Shown: in pieces, positions 1 to 7,601 of the stretch
How the letters are laid out: every line of letters begins with the position of its first letter
Numbering within the stretch: position 1 is the stretch's first letter
DNA from: Pirellulaceae bacterium
GTDB lineage: Bacteria > Planctomycetota > Planctomycetia > Pirellulales > Thermoguttaceae
Assembly (NCBI GenBank): GCA_012744395.1
Contig: JAAYCB010000014.1
Location: forward strand, 1-33,877
DNA length: 33,877 bases
Direction of reading: 5' to 3'
Notes under the pieces: generated by a model
The model's input: the letters and a program-made list of their open reading frames with translations, nothing else
Database searches by the model: none
Told to the model about the DNA's origin: nothing
Position numbers and translations under genes: made by a program

Positions 1-1591
1 CGGGCCATTGGGCAACCCAGCGGTCGAACCGTTCCGTATTCAGCCGGACCCGATCCGGGCGGCCGTCGACGAACTCGAAATCGCGGAGCACGGCCGCCGA
101 CCCCCACGGCGCGTTGACAAAACGCTCCCGCAAGTGCGCGACGAACGCCTCGTGGTTCTCCGCGGTGACGCCGTACTGGGCCCGGTTGTCCGTATAGCTG
201 AAGCCGCCGAGCCAGAGCGTCGTCTGCTGGGGGAAACGCATCGGCCAGACCTTGATCGCCAGCGGAACCGACTGCGGCGGCAGGCCCTCGGCCTCGATCT
301 CGATCCGACCGGCATGTTCGCCCGGCGGAACATCGACCGGATGGATCGTCAGCCAGACCTGGCGAACCAGCCCGGGATGCGCGTTGACCGCCCAGCCCCG
401 GCCGTCGCGCCTGGCCACGGGCAGCGCCGAGACGACCGGCACGAGCTGCGAGGTGTCGGTCCACTCGGCCTGGTGGACGGTGATCCAGCCGGGCACCGCC
501 CCGCCGGGCAGCCCCGAAAACCGCACGCGCACGTCGATCGGCCGGTCGGTCGCATTGGCCAGGTTGAAGGCCGCCGCTCGATACTCACCCCGCATCAAGT
601 CGACGCGAAGCGGCGGACCGCCGGCCGCGGGCACGGCAAACGGATCGAGCGGGTCCCAGGGACCGGCCGTCGCGACGCCGAGCTCCGGCAACCCCAGGCT
701 CCGCCAGAGCTTCGCCTGCGCGAGGAACAGCCTGGCATGGTCCGCGCCGATCGGCAGCACCGCGCGAAAGGTCTCCTCGCCCGCAAGATCGCCAAGGCGG
801 ACGGTCTCCGCCAGCGTCTCGACCTCGCGCGCCAGCCGGGCGCGGTCCGCCGCGCTCAAGGGCGCGTTGTCGATGGCAGCGCGGAGCGATCGGATGTCGC
901 GAGAGAAGCGGCCCTGGAGGCTCCGTTCGAGGCGGGCCGATTCGAAAACCTCGCGCGGGCTGCGGACCACCGGCCCCTCGGGCGCGGCGGCAAGCAGGTC
1001 GTCCGGTCCTCGAAGGATTTCGATCTCGTCGGTGAACAGATAACTGCCGCCCGGCAGCGGCACCATGACCAACTGCACGTAGCGGCCGCGCGTGCGAAGA
1101 CTGCCACCATCCAGTCGGACGATCGCGTAGTCGTCGGGCAGCGGCCCGTGGGCGGCTTCGTGCAAGGCCACCAGGTCGCCCGCCCGGCGATAGGTCTTGC
1201 CGTCGTCGCTGACCAGCACGTAGACGGCCATTGGCCAGGTGACGTCGGCCCTGCCGGCCGCGGTCCGCAGCGCGACGCCCCCGATCGGCTCGACGCGTCC
1301 GAGGTCGACGCGGATCGTGGCCAGGGGAGCGCCCGACCAGCCGACGGTTCCCTGCTGGGTCCAGAAGTAGTCGTTCGTGGTCTTTCCGTCGGTCAGTTGA
1401 TCGGCGTCGCCGGCGTCGGTGCAGTGGCGGTAGTTGGGCCGCGGCGAGAACGCGCACTTCTTGCCCAGCGCGAGGTTCGATCCGGCCGGTTCGCCACCCG
1501 TCGCGGGGCTCGAACTGGCAGGAAGGATCGCCGCCATGGCGATTGCCAGAGCAAGCCGGAACCAAGGGAGCCGGTTTTCCAACGTCTTCAT
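1..1591 (-). CDS. Secreted discoidin-domain protein, 5' part only
   Basis: The frame is open from the ATG at 1591 to the left edge of the window (530 codons), so the 3' end is missing. Residues 1-33 form a signal peptide (short charged start, hydrophobic core LALAIAMAAIL, small residues before the GGEP region). Residues about 38-195 resemble an F5/8 type C (discoidin) domain: they open with NLALGKKCAFS and carry QLTDGKTTNDYFW and IRVDLGRVEPIGGVALRT, the usual signature of this carbohydrate-binding fold. A helical stretch (about 205-275) and a beta-rich segment (about 300-440) follow. After that a possible catalytic domain begins (LWLGGFSYTDNRAQYG). A purine-rich ribosome binding site (AAGGGAAGGGG) precedes the ATG. 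The exported architecture suggests a polysaccharide-active protein, but the catalytic domain is cut off, so I assign no function. Confidence 0.75.
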   Translation of the reverse strand, partial: MKTLENRLPWFRLALAIAMAAILPASSSPATGGEPAGSNLALGKKCAFSPRPNYRHCTDAGDADQLTDGKTTNDYFWTQQGTVGWSGAPLATIRVDLGRVEPIGGVALRTAAGRADVTWPMAVYVLVSDDGKTYRRAGDLVALHEAAHGPLPDDYAIVRLDGGSLRTRGRYVQLVMVPLPGGSYLFTDEIEILRGPDDLLAAAPEGPVVRSPREVFESARLERSLQGRFSRDIRSLRAAIDNAPLSAADRARLAREVETLAETVRLGDLAGEETFRAVLPIGADHARLFLAQAKLWRSLGLPELGVATAGPWDPLDPFAVPAAGGPPLRVDLMRGEYRAAAFNLANATDRPIDVRVRFSGLPGGAVPGWITVHQAEWTDTSQLVPVVSALPVARRDGRGWAVNAHPGLVRQVWLTIHPVDVPPGEHAGRIEIEAEGLPPQSVPLAIKVWPMRFPQQTTLWLGGFSYTDNRAQYGVTAENHEAFVAHLRERFVNAPWGSAAVLRDFEFVDGRPDRVRLNTERFDRWVAQWP

Positions 1592-1790
1592 GATCCCCTT
1601 CCCTTTCTTTGAGAGCATCCTCGAACAGTGCTCGATGCGATCGCCAGACCACCCCATTAACGTCTTGCCGCGCCGGCCAGTCAAGGCTGGCGGGCGGCTT
1701 CGGTGGCCGGCTCGGCGAGCCGTCCGGGCCGCCGAGGGAACGGGGTGGCACGCGCCATCGGCGTGCCTGTCGCCTGGCCGGCCGGTCCGG

Positions 1791-1796
1791 TATGAT
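1791..1796 (+). promoter_or_regulatory. Possible -10 element upstream of rluB
   Basis: TATGAT lies about 118 bases before the rluB start and shares 5 of 6 bases with TATAAT. No good -35 is seen. Just upstream, 1747-1767 holds a perfect 7-bp inverted repeat (GGCACGC / GCGTGCC, 7-base loop). The rest of the 1592-1913 gap shows nothing else I can name. Confidence 0.3.
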
Positions 1797-1913
1797 GGAG
1801 TGTTCTCGGGGAATCCCGGATTCGCGCCGATTCTCCGCTTTGTCTTTTCGGCACGGTTTGGCGCGTGCCGCGCCGGTGGCCGGGCCTAGCTGTTCGTCCC
1901 GGCAGACAGTTCC

Positions 1914-2768
1914 ATGAAACGCAAACCCGCCCGCAAGACAACCAGAAGGAAACGCCCGGACTGCGGCCGCGGGCGGCAGCAACACAAGCCGGGGGCCGAG
2001 ACGGGCGGCGGGGATCCGCCACTGCGGAGACCGGCCGAGCGCGAGCAGCGGCTGCAAAAGGTCCTGGCCGCCGCGGGGCTTGGCAGTCGCCGGCAGTGCG
2101 AGGAATTGATCCTCGCCGGGCGGGTGGAGGTCGAGCGCCAGGTTGTCACGCAGCTGGGCACGCGCGTCGATCCGCTCCGGCAGCGGATTCGGGTGGACGG
2201 GACCGAGTTGCGCAGGCCGCGGACGGTCTGGTATGCATTGAACAAACCAACCGGCGTGGTCTGCACGAACCGGGACCCCGGGGGGCGACCGCGGGCGGTC
2301 GACCTGGTGCCCGAGTCGCGCGAGCGGCTGTTCACCGTCGGCCGATTGGACCTGAACAGCGAGGGCTTGTTGTTGCTGACCAACGACGGCGAACTGGCCA
2401 ACCGGCTGACCCACCCGCGCTACGGCGTCTCCAAGACCTACCGGGTCCTGGTGGCCGGCAATCCAACGCGCGAGGTCCTCAGCCAACTCAAGCGCGGCGT
2501 CCATCTGGCGGAGGGGGTGGCGCGGATCACGGGCGTGACGATCAAGCGGCGCTACAAGAAGTCGACGGTTCTGGAGATGGTGTTGCAGGAAGGGCGGAAT
2601 CGGGAGATCCGCCGCTCTCTGGCTGGCGTCGGCCACAAGGTGATGCGGCTGGTGCGGATCGCCACCGGGCCGATTCGCCTGGGCAATTTGGCGCCGGGCG
2701 AATACCGCCCCTTAAGCAGCGCCGAGGTCCAGAAGCTGGCCCGCTGGGCTGGAGGAGGGAAACGGTGA
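1914..2768 (+). CDS. rluB: 23S rRNA pseudouridine synthase, RluB/RsuA family
   Basis: This enzyme converts a uridine in rRNA to pseudouridine. Residues 1-42 are a basic, probably disordered extension. Residues about 43-90 form an S4 RNA-binding domain (LQKVLAAAGLGSRRQCEELI). The catalytic domain follows, with the family motif GRLDLNSEGLLLLTNDGEL; the catalytic Asp is D146. The later segment QEGRNREIRRSLAGVGHKV is also typical of the RsuA/RluB/E/F group. At 284 residues it is slightly longer than usual because of the basic extension. The stop codon overlaps the GTG of pyrK (GTGA), so translation of the two genes is probably coupled. RluB is preferred over RluE/RluF on general resemblance; the exact rRNA site cannot be read from the sequence. 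Confidence 0.88.
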   Translation: MKRKPARKTTRRKRPDCGRGRQQHKPGAETGGGDPPLRRPAEREQRLQKVLAAAGLGSRRQCEELILAGRVEVERQVVTQLGTRVDPLRQRIRVDGTELRRPRTVWYALNKPTGVVCTNRDPGGRPRAVDLVPESRERLFTVGRLDLNSEGLLLLTNDGELANRLTHPRYGVSKTYRVLVAGNPTREVLSQLKRGVHLAEGVARITGVTIKRRYKKSTVLEMVLQEGRNREIRRSLAGVGHKVMRLVRIATGPIRLGNLAPGEYRPLSSAEVQKLARWAGGGKR

Positions 2769-3634
2769 GCGATTGGCCGACCGCAACGATCTACCCCGAC
2801 CACGCCTGGTGCGGGCCGACCGAAGTGGTCGAGAACGTGGCGATTGCCCGCGACACCTATCGCGTGCGGTTCGGGTGCCCGCAACTGGCGGCCGAAATCC
2901 TGCCGGGCCAGTTTCTCATGCTGCGGCTGGCCGGAACGGACGATCCGCTGCTGGGCCGCCCGCTGGCGATGTACGACGTGGTCCTCGACGGGGGGCGGCC
3001 CTGGGGGGTGGACGTGGTCTACCTGGCCGTGGGCAAGCTGACCCGGCGGCTGGCAGCCTGCCGCGCGGGAGACCGGCTCGAGGTCTGGGGGCCGTTGGGC
3101 AATGGGTTTCGGCCCACCGGGGCGGAGCACCTCGTGATGATCGGGGGTGGGATTGGGCAGACGCCGTTCTATGCCCTGGGACAGGAGGCGTTGGGGCGGA
3201 GCTACGGTCGAACGGATCGCGGCGGACGCGCCGCCCGCCGGGTGACACTCTGTTACGGCGCGAGGACCGCGGCCCTCTTGGCCGGGATCGACGATTTTCG
3301 CTCGGCCGGCATCGAGGTCCAGGTGGCGACCGACGACGGCAGCGCGGGCCACCATGGCCTGGTGAGCGATTTGATCGAGCCCCTGGTGGGCGGTTCCGGG
3401 CCGGCTGCTTCCTTGGTGTGTTGCGGCCCCGAGCCGATGTTGAAGACGGTTTCGCGGATCGCCCAGCGTCTGGGCGTGCCCTGCCAGGTCTCGCTGGAGA
3501 CGCCGATGGCTTGCGGAATGGGAATCTGCTTCAGTTGCGTGACCAAGGTCCGCGACGGCCGAGGCGGTTGGGATTACCGGCGAACGTGCGTTGAGGGTCC
3601 GGTATTCGACGCGGAGAAGATCGATTTCGACTGA
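2765..3634 (+). CDS. pyrK: Dihydroorotate dehydrogenase B electron transfer subunit (PyrK)
   Basis: PyrK passes electrons from dihydroorotate dehydrogenase PyrD(B) to NAD+ in pyrimidine synthesis. The order is typical: an FAD-binding beta-barrel with GRPLAMYD (64-71), an NAD-binding domain with IGGGIGQTPF (126-135), and a C-terminal [2Fe-2S] site with Cys250, Cys255, Cys258 and Cys275 in the context ACGMGICFSC...RTCVEGPVFDAE. The GTG start overlaps the rluB stop by four bases and gives 289 residues; the frame upstream of it lies inside rluB. No pyrD is present in the window, so the catalytic partner must be encoded elsewhere. The gene ends 13 bases before the convergent rpsT end, with no room for a separate terminator. 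Confidence 0.87.
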   Translation: MSDWPTATIYPDHAWCGPTEVVENVAIARDTYRVRFGCPQLAAEILPGQFLMLRLAGTDDPLLGRPLAMYDVVLDGGRPWGVDVVYLAVGKLTRRLAACRAGDRLEVWGPLGNGFRPTGAEHLVMIGGGIGQTPFYALGQEALGRSYGRTDRGGRAARRVTLCYGARTAALLAGIDDFRSAGIEVQVATDDGSAGHHGLVSDLIEPLVGGSGPAASLVCCGPEPMLKTVSRIAQRLGVPCQVSLETPMACGMGICFSCVTKVRDGRGGWDYRRTCVEGPVFDAEKIDFD

Positions 3635-3647
3635 GCAGAGTGCGGGC

Positions 3648-3917
3648 TCAGCCCTGCTTCAAAGCGCGAATTCCGGCGGACAGCCGCGATTTGAGCCGCG
3701 CGGCGGCATTCGGATGGATCACCTTGCGGGCACCCGCCTGATCCAGTTTCTTGGCGGCAAGGCGGAATTCCGCTTCGGCCTTTTCGACGTCGGTGGCCTG
3801 GACGGCCTCGCGGACCTTGCGGACTTGGGTCCTGACGGCACTCCGCACGGAACGGTTTCTTGCGCGACGTTCGACGTTCTGGCGAAGCCGCTTCTTGGCG
3901 CTTTTGGTGTTGGGCAT
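3648..3917 (-). CDS. rpsT: 30S ribosomal protein S20
   Basis: The product is an 89-residue, strongly basic, all-helical protein that begins MPNTKSAKKRLRQNVERRAR, the conserved N-terminus of S20. The C-terminal region carries GARKVIHPNAAARLKSRL, also a family signature. S20 binds 16S rRNA at the base of the body of the small subunit. The ATG at 3917 is chosen because it yields the conserved N-terminus and normal length; the open frame continues further upstream without resembling the family. It faces pyrK end to end and lies 91 bases downstream of the TPR gene on the same strand, so the two may be cotranscribed. Confidence 0.95.
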   Translation of the reverse strand: MPNTKSAKKRLRQNVERRARNRSVRSAVRTQVRKVREAVQATDVEKAEAEFRLAAKKLDQAGARKVIHPNAAARLKSRLSAGIRALKQG

Positions 3918-4008
3918 GAGCAGATTCTCGAATGATCCGGCTTGCGTGTTCTCGGGTTTCTCGTCCCGTTGCCGCTCCATCCCGTCTGGGAGGACAGGCG
4001 CTAAACTT

Positions 4009-5409
4009 CTAATCTTGTCGGCTTTGGGCGATCTTGTCCAGTAGGGCGGCGAGGTCTTTGTACCCAAAATCCAGTGCCGCCAGGGCGTGGGCATGGGTTT
4101 CGGCAGCCTCGAAGTCCTTCAGGCCGAGGGCGAGCCTGGCTGCCAGGTAGAGCACTTCTTTCTTGTTCTTCTCGTCCTGGTCGGAGATTTCCCGAATCGC
4201 GTTGGCATAATGGTCCGCGGCCAGCTTGTATTGCTTGATCTGCTGGAAGCACTTGCCAAGCTCCAATTGGCAGAGGCCATGGTACTTGGGGTCATTCCGG
4301 GCTTGCTGAAACTGTTGGATTGCCTCACTCGTCCGGCCCACCTCGTGGTAGCGCTGTCCGAGGCGGAACCGGTAATTGGAATTGGTGGGGAATCGTTCCA
4401 CAAGGTGCTCGAAATGCTCTAACTCCTTGTCTTCCAGTCTCTTCTGCAAAATGGCCAGCTTCTCCTTGGCATCCGCGGAGCCCGTCTCGTCGGCCTCCCT
4501 CTCGGCACCGGCCGCCACCTCGCGAAGATTTCGCAGTTGGATCTCCTCGAACTTCTCCAAGATATCGATGTCGTCGGGGAACTTCTTTCGGGCTACGGCG
4601 AGGATTTCCTCGGCTGGCTGGAATTGATCGAGCTTCAGGTAGAGTTGGGCCAATTCGACATACGCCGCCTTGTCGTCAGGCTGCTTCTGAATTTGCCGGA
4701 GCAATTGTTGTTCGGGCGTGAGCTCTTCGCGCTGGATTCCAGCGGTTGACCTGGGGGTCTTCTTCACGTCGCGGCTCGATTCCGCCCGCTCGTACCCCCC
4801 CTTGTCAATGGTCTGCTCAGCGGCAATTTGAGCGATCGTCCGGGTGGCTTCTTCGTCGTCGGGCTTGGCCTTGAGAACTCTCTGCCAGCAGGCGAGCGCC
4901 CCGGCATAGTCGCGCCGCTCGCGAAACGCGGCAGCGCAGAGGCGGTTGATGTGAATGTCCTCAGGATTGAATTTGAGGGCGGCCCTCAGGTAGACCAACT
5001 GCGACTCCAGCAGACCGAGGCCTTCACAGGCCTCCGCCATGGACAAGAAGGTCGAGGTATCCCAGGGATTCTTGCTCAACACTTCCAAGCCGCTCTTGAT
5101 CACCCCCATCCAGTTCTTCTTCAGAGCCGCCTTCTTGGCGCCTCCCTTCGACCCCAGCCCCTTGAAGGCGCTGAACATCGAGGTCTTCTTCTTCCCGCCG
5201 TGTTTCTGAATCAGGTTCGCCAGGCAAGTCTGCGTATAGACGACATTTCCCGGGTCTGCGATAACGCACTGGGAGAACAGCTCGTGCGCGTAATCATGGT
5301 CTGCCTGCCCCATCAGACGATTGGCGCGCTCGAAGAGCTGCTGCAACCGTTTTCGCATCATGGGAGTCACGGCTGGGAGACCACTGTCTGAAGAATCTTG
5401 CTTCGTCAT
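4009..5409 (-). CDS. Tetratricopeptide-repeat protein
   Basis: The protein has 466 residues and is soluble, with no signal peptide or membrane segment from this start. TPR-like helical pairs run through most of it: an N-terminal pair (ANRLMGQADHDYAHELFSQC), repeats around ALKFNPEDIHINRLCAAAF and ACWQRVLKAKPDDEEATRT, and a second block (AYVELAQLYLKLDQFQPAEE, RFRLGQRYHEVGRTSEAIQQ, YKLAADHYANAIRE). A charged, coiled-coil-prone linker sits in the middle. Such proteins are scaffolds; the partner is unknown. I chose the ATG at 5409 because the protein then begins with ordinary soluble sequence. An in-frame GTG at 5529 would add 40 residues and fits a short leader from the promoter at 5586-5613, so the start is uncertain. 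Confidence 0.8.
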   Translation of the reverse strand: MTKQDSSDSGLPAVTPMMRKRLQQLFERANRLMGQADHDYAHELFSQCVIADPGNVVYTQTCLANLIQKHGGKKKTSMFSAFKGLGSKGGAKKAALKKNWMGVIKSGLEVLSKNPWDTSTFLSMAEACEGLGLLESQLVYLRAALKFNPEDIHINRLCAAAFRERRDYAGALACWQRVLKAKPDDEEATRTIAQIAAEQTIDKGGYERAESSRDVKKTPRSTAGIQREELTPEQQLLRQIQKQPDDKAAYVELAQLYLKLDQFQPAEEILAVARKKFPDDIDILEKFEEIQLRNLREVAAGAEREADETGSADAKEKLAILQKRLEDKELEHFEHLVERFPTNSNYRFRLGQRYHEVGRTSEAIQQFQQARNDPKYHGLCQLELGKCFQQIKQYKLAADHYANAIREISDQDEKNKKEVLYLAARLALGLKDFEAAETHAHALAALDFGYKDLAALLDKIAQSRQD

Positions 5410-5585
5410 AGCCGTTGGCGACCGAACTTGAAAAAGACCGGCGAGCACCCGACGATTGGGAAAGCGAGACGCGGCTCCAGCCAACAGACGTGCCACCCCC
5501 CAAAGGAACGAGCGGTACGCATTGAACACGGGGGGGGACGCTGCGATACTTCCCTTTTCGGTCGAGCGGAAACATCAATGAGGCC

Positions 5586-5613
5586 ATTCTAACAGGTTCA
5601 ATTCCCAGTACAA
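5586..5613 (-). promoter_or_regulatory. Sigma-70-like promoter for the TPR gene
   Basis: Read on the minus strand: TTGTAC (5613-5608), 16-base spacer, TAGAAT (5591-5586). The same TAGAAT -10 with a 16-base spacer occurs before mcsA. The predicted start of transcription is near 5579. Confidence 0.5.
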
Positions 5614-5643
5614 CGGTGGGATTTGAGGAGTCGCAGGAGATCG

Positions 5644-7173
5644 ATGATCGAGCCCGAACCAAGCCAGACCGGACACGTGTACCTCGTTGGGGCCGGGCCG
5701 GGCGATCCCGGCCTGCTGACCCTTCGGGGGATGGAGTGCCTCGCCCGAGCCGAATTGGTGCTCTACGATTACCTGGTCAATCCCGCCGTCTTGGCCCACG
5801 CGCGGGAATCGGCCGAACTGGTCTGCCTTGGCCATCATCGGCAGTGCCGGAGGATGGATCAGGGAGAGGTCAACCGCCGAATGATCCAAGCTGCGGCGGA
5901 GGGCCGCATCGTCGTTCGGCTCAAGGGGGGCGATCCGGGTGTCTTCGGTCACGCCGGCGAGGAGACAGCGGCCTTGCGCGCGGCGGGAATCTCCTACGAG
6001 ATCGTCCCCGGCGTGACCGCGGTCCTGGCGGCGGCCGGCTGCGCGGAGATTCCCATCACGCATGGCGAGCATTCCTCCTCCGTGGCCCTGGTCACGGGGC
6101 AGGAGCGCCGCGCGAAGGCCTCGCCCGCCCTCGACTACGGCGCCCTGGCGATGTTTCCGGGCACGCTCGTGTTCTACATGGGAATCCGTTCGGCGGCTCC
6201 TTGGAGCGAAGCCTTGATCCGGCGAGGCAAGCCGGAGCAGACGCCCGTGGCAATTGTGCGGCGGTGTTCACTGCCCGACCAATTGGTGGTCCGTTGCACC
6301 CTGGGAACGGTGGCCGATGTGATCCGGGAGCAAAAGCTGCGTCCGCCGGCGGTGATCATTGTCGGGCCGGTAGCCGCGATCGCGCCCGACGAATCCTGGT
6401 TTTCAGCCCGCCCGCTCTTCGGTCGGACGGTCCTGGTCACCCGGCCCCGCCGCCAGGCGGCATCGCTCTGCAATCGATTCGCCGAATTGGGGGCCCGCGT
6501 CCTTGTTCAACCGATGATTGAGATTGCCCCTCCGCCGGATTGGGCTGCGGTGGACGATGCGCTGGATCGGCTCGAGGATTTCGACTGGCTTGTGTTCTCC
6601 AGCGCCAATGGTGTTCGCTGCCTGCTTCAGCGCGTCTGCGCCACGCGCGACCTCCGCCGTCTGGGATCGATCCGCTTGGCCGCGATCGGGCCGGGTACCT
6701 CGGACGAACTGGCCGCCTGGCGACTCCGCGCCGACCTGGTGCCCGGCCAATACCGCGCCGAGGCGCTGGCCGAGGCGTTGGCCGACCAAGCTTCCGGGAA
6801 GCGATTCCTGTTGGCCCGCGCAAGCCGGGGCCGTGAAGTGCTGGCCGAACGTTTGGAGCAGGCGGGTGGCCGGGTGGAGCAGGTGGTCGTCTATTCGAGC
6901 AACGACGTCGCGCGGCTGGACCCGGAGGTCAAACGGGCCGCGGAGGAAGGCCGGATCGACTGGATTACCCTGACCAGCTCCGCCATCGCCCGCTCGGCTG
7001 TGCGGTGGATGGGGCGGCGACTCGGCGGGGCAAAACCCGTGACCATCAGCCCGATTACATCCAGCGCGCTGCGGGACATGGGAGGGGAACCGGCCGCCGA
7101 AGCGACCGAATACACGATCGAAGGAGTCGTCCGGGCGGTGTTGCTGGCGGAAATGGGAGGCATGCCGGGATGA
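5644..7173 (+). CDS. cobA-hemD: Uroporphyrinogen-III C-methyltransferase / uroporphyrinogen-III synthase fusion
   Basis: This is a bifunctional tetrapyrrole enzyme of 509 residues. Residues about 10-255 are the SAM-dependent methyltransferase (CobA/SumT), which makes precorrin-2: VYLVGAGPGDPGLLT (12-26) is the SAM-binding loop and RLKGGDPGVFGHAGEE (92-107) is a family signature. Residues about 262-505 are HemD, which closes hydroxymethylbilane to uroporphyrinogen III: VTRPRRQAASLCNRFAELGA, FDWLVFSSANGVR and AIGPGTSDEL are recognisable. The fusion links formation of uroporphyrinogen III to its diversion towards siroheme or cobalamin. The ATG at 5644 has an AGGAG just upstream; a TTG seven codons earlier is possible but unneeded. 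No other tetrapyrrole gene is nearby. Confidence 0.9.
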   Translation: MIEPEPSQTGHVYLVGAGPGDPGLLTLRGMECLARAELVLYDYLVNPAVLAHARESAELVCLGHHRQCRRMDQGEVNRRMIQAAAEGRIVVRLKGGDPGVFGHAGEETAALRAAGISYEIVPGVTAVLAAAGCAEIPITHGEHSSSVALVTGQERRAKASPALDYGALAMFPGTLVFYMGIRSAAPWSEALIRRGKPEQTPVAIVRRCSLPDQLVVRCTLGTVADVIREQKLRPPAVIIVGPVAAIAPDESWFSARPLFGRTVLVTRPRRQAASLCNRFAELGARVLVQPMIEIAPPPDWAAVDDALDRLEDFDWLVFSSANGVRCLLQRVCATRDLRRLGSIRLAAIGPGTSDELAAWRLRADLVPGQYRAEALAEALADQASGKRFLLARASRGREVLAERLEQAGGRVEQVVVYSSNDVARLDPEVKRAAEEGRIDWITLTSSAIARSAVRWMGRRLGGAKPVTISPITSSALRDMGGEPAAEATEYTIEGVVRAVLLAEMGGMPG

Positions 7174-7197
7174 TCGCCACACCCTCTTATGGGCCAG

Positions 7198-7380
7198 TCA
7201 AATCTGCTCCCGTAGCGTTGTCCAGCTCAGGTAGCCGAGGATCCCGGAGCAGATCACGAATCCGATGTCCATGACTTTGTGCACCCCGTTGAAAGGCATC
7301 TTCAGCACAAGATCAAGACCGAACACGATCAGCACGAGCGCCGAGATCGCTATTCCGAGGATGCATAGAGCTTTGGGCAT
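7198..7380 (-). CDS. Small two-helix membrane protein (planctomycete-type hypothetical)
   Basis: The product has 60 residues and two hydrophobic helices (about 4-24 and 36-54) separated by a short polar turn; the C-terminus TLREQ is charged. I recognise the pattern MPKALC...VFGLDL...MDIGFVICSGILGYLSW as one seen in planctomycete genomes, always unnamed. The function is unknown. It converges on cobA-hemD with a 24-base gap. Its upstream region, shared with the gene at 7602, holds an inverted repeat at 7424-7441 that could control it. Confidence 0.7.
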   Translation of the reverse strand: MPKALCILGIAISALVLIVFGLDLVLKMPFNGVHKVMDIGFVICSGILGYLSWTTLREQI

Positions 7381-7423
7381 GGAAAGGGTTCCCAGGCTCG
7401 CCTGTAATGTTTTTCGGATTCAC

Positions 7424-7441
7424 GTATTCTCCCAAGAATAC
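7424..7441. repeat. Perfect inverted repeat between divergent genes (operator or hairpin)
   Basis: GTATTCT-CCCA-AGAATAC is a perfect 7-4-7 palindrome, 44 bases upstream of the small membrane protein start, in an AT-richer stretch than the surrounding DNA. It could be an operator for a dimeric regulator or form an RNA hairpin in either direction. Confidence 0.45.
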
Positions 7442-7455
7442 CCAGCATATTGTAA

Positions 7456-7461
7456 TATAAT
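7456..7461 (+). promoter_or_regulatory. Possible -10 (TATAAT) for the class-V aminotransferase-fold gene
   Basis: A perfect TATAAT is preceded by AT-rich sequence; no clear -35 is visible. Transcription would begin near 7468 and give a leader of about 134 bases before the TTG at 7602. Confidence 0.4.
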
Positions 7462-7491
7462 CCGCCATGGATGCTACCTCTACCGTCAAAG

Positions 7492-7535
7492 TGTCGTTCG
7501 AATCGTTCTTTTGAGTGGTTCGGGAGCGAACGACA
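7492..7535 (+). repeat. Long stem-loop in the leader of the aminotransferase-fold gene
   Basis: TGTCGTTCG (7492-7500) pairs perfectly with CGAACGACA (7527-7535) across a 26-base loop. It lies between the TATAAT at 7456 and the start codon at 7602. No run of T follows, so it is not a standard terminator. Confidence 0.4.
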
Positions 7536-7601
7536 ACGAATCTGCGGGTCTTGGTGAGTATTCCGATTTCGTAGACAGAAAAGGGATTTGGAGGCATAGA
7601 A

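Noticed and set aside
8..1612. Plus-strand open frame opposite the secreted discoidin protein
   Set aside because: The minus strand gives a signal peptide and a discoidin domain; the plus translation is Arg/His-rich with no domain.
585..2636. Long minus-strand open frame opposite rluB and across the 1592-1913 gap
   Set aside because: Low-complexity Arg/Pro/Ala translation, no motif, opposite a clear rluB; typical of antisense frames in GC-rich DNA.
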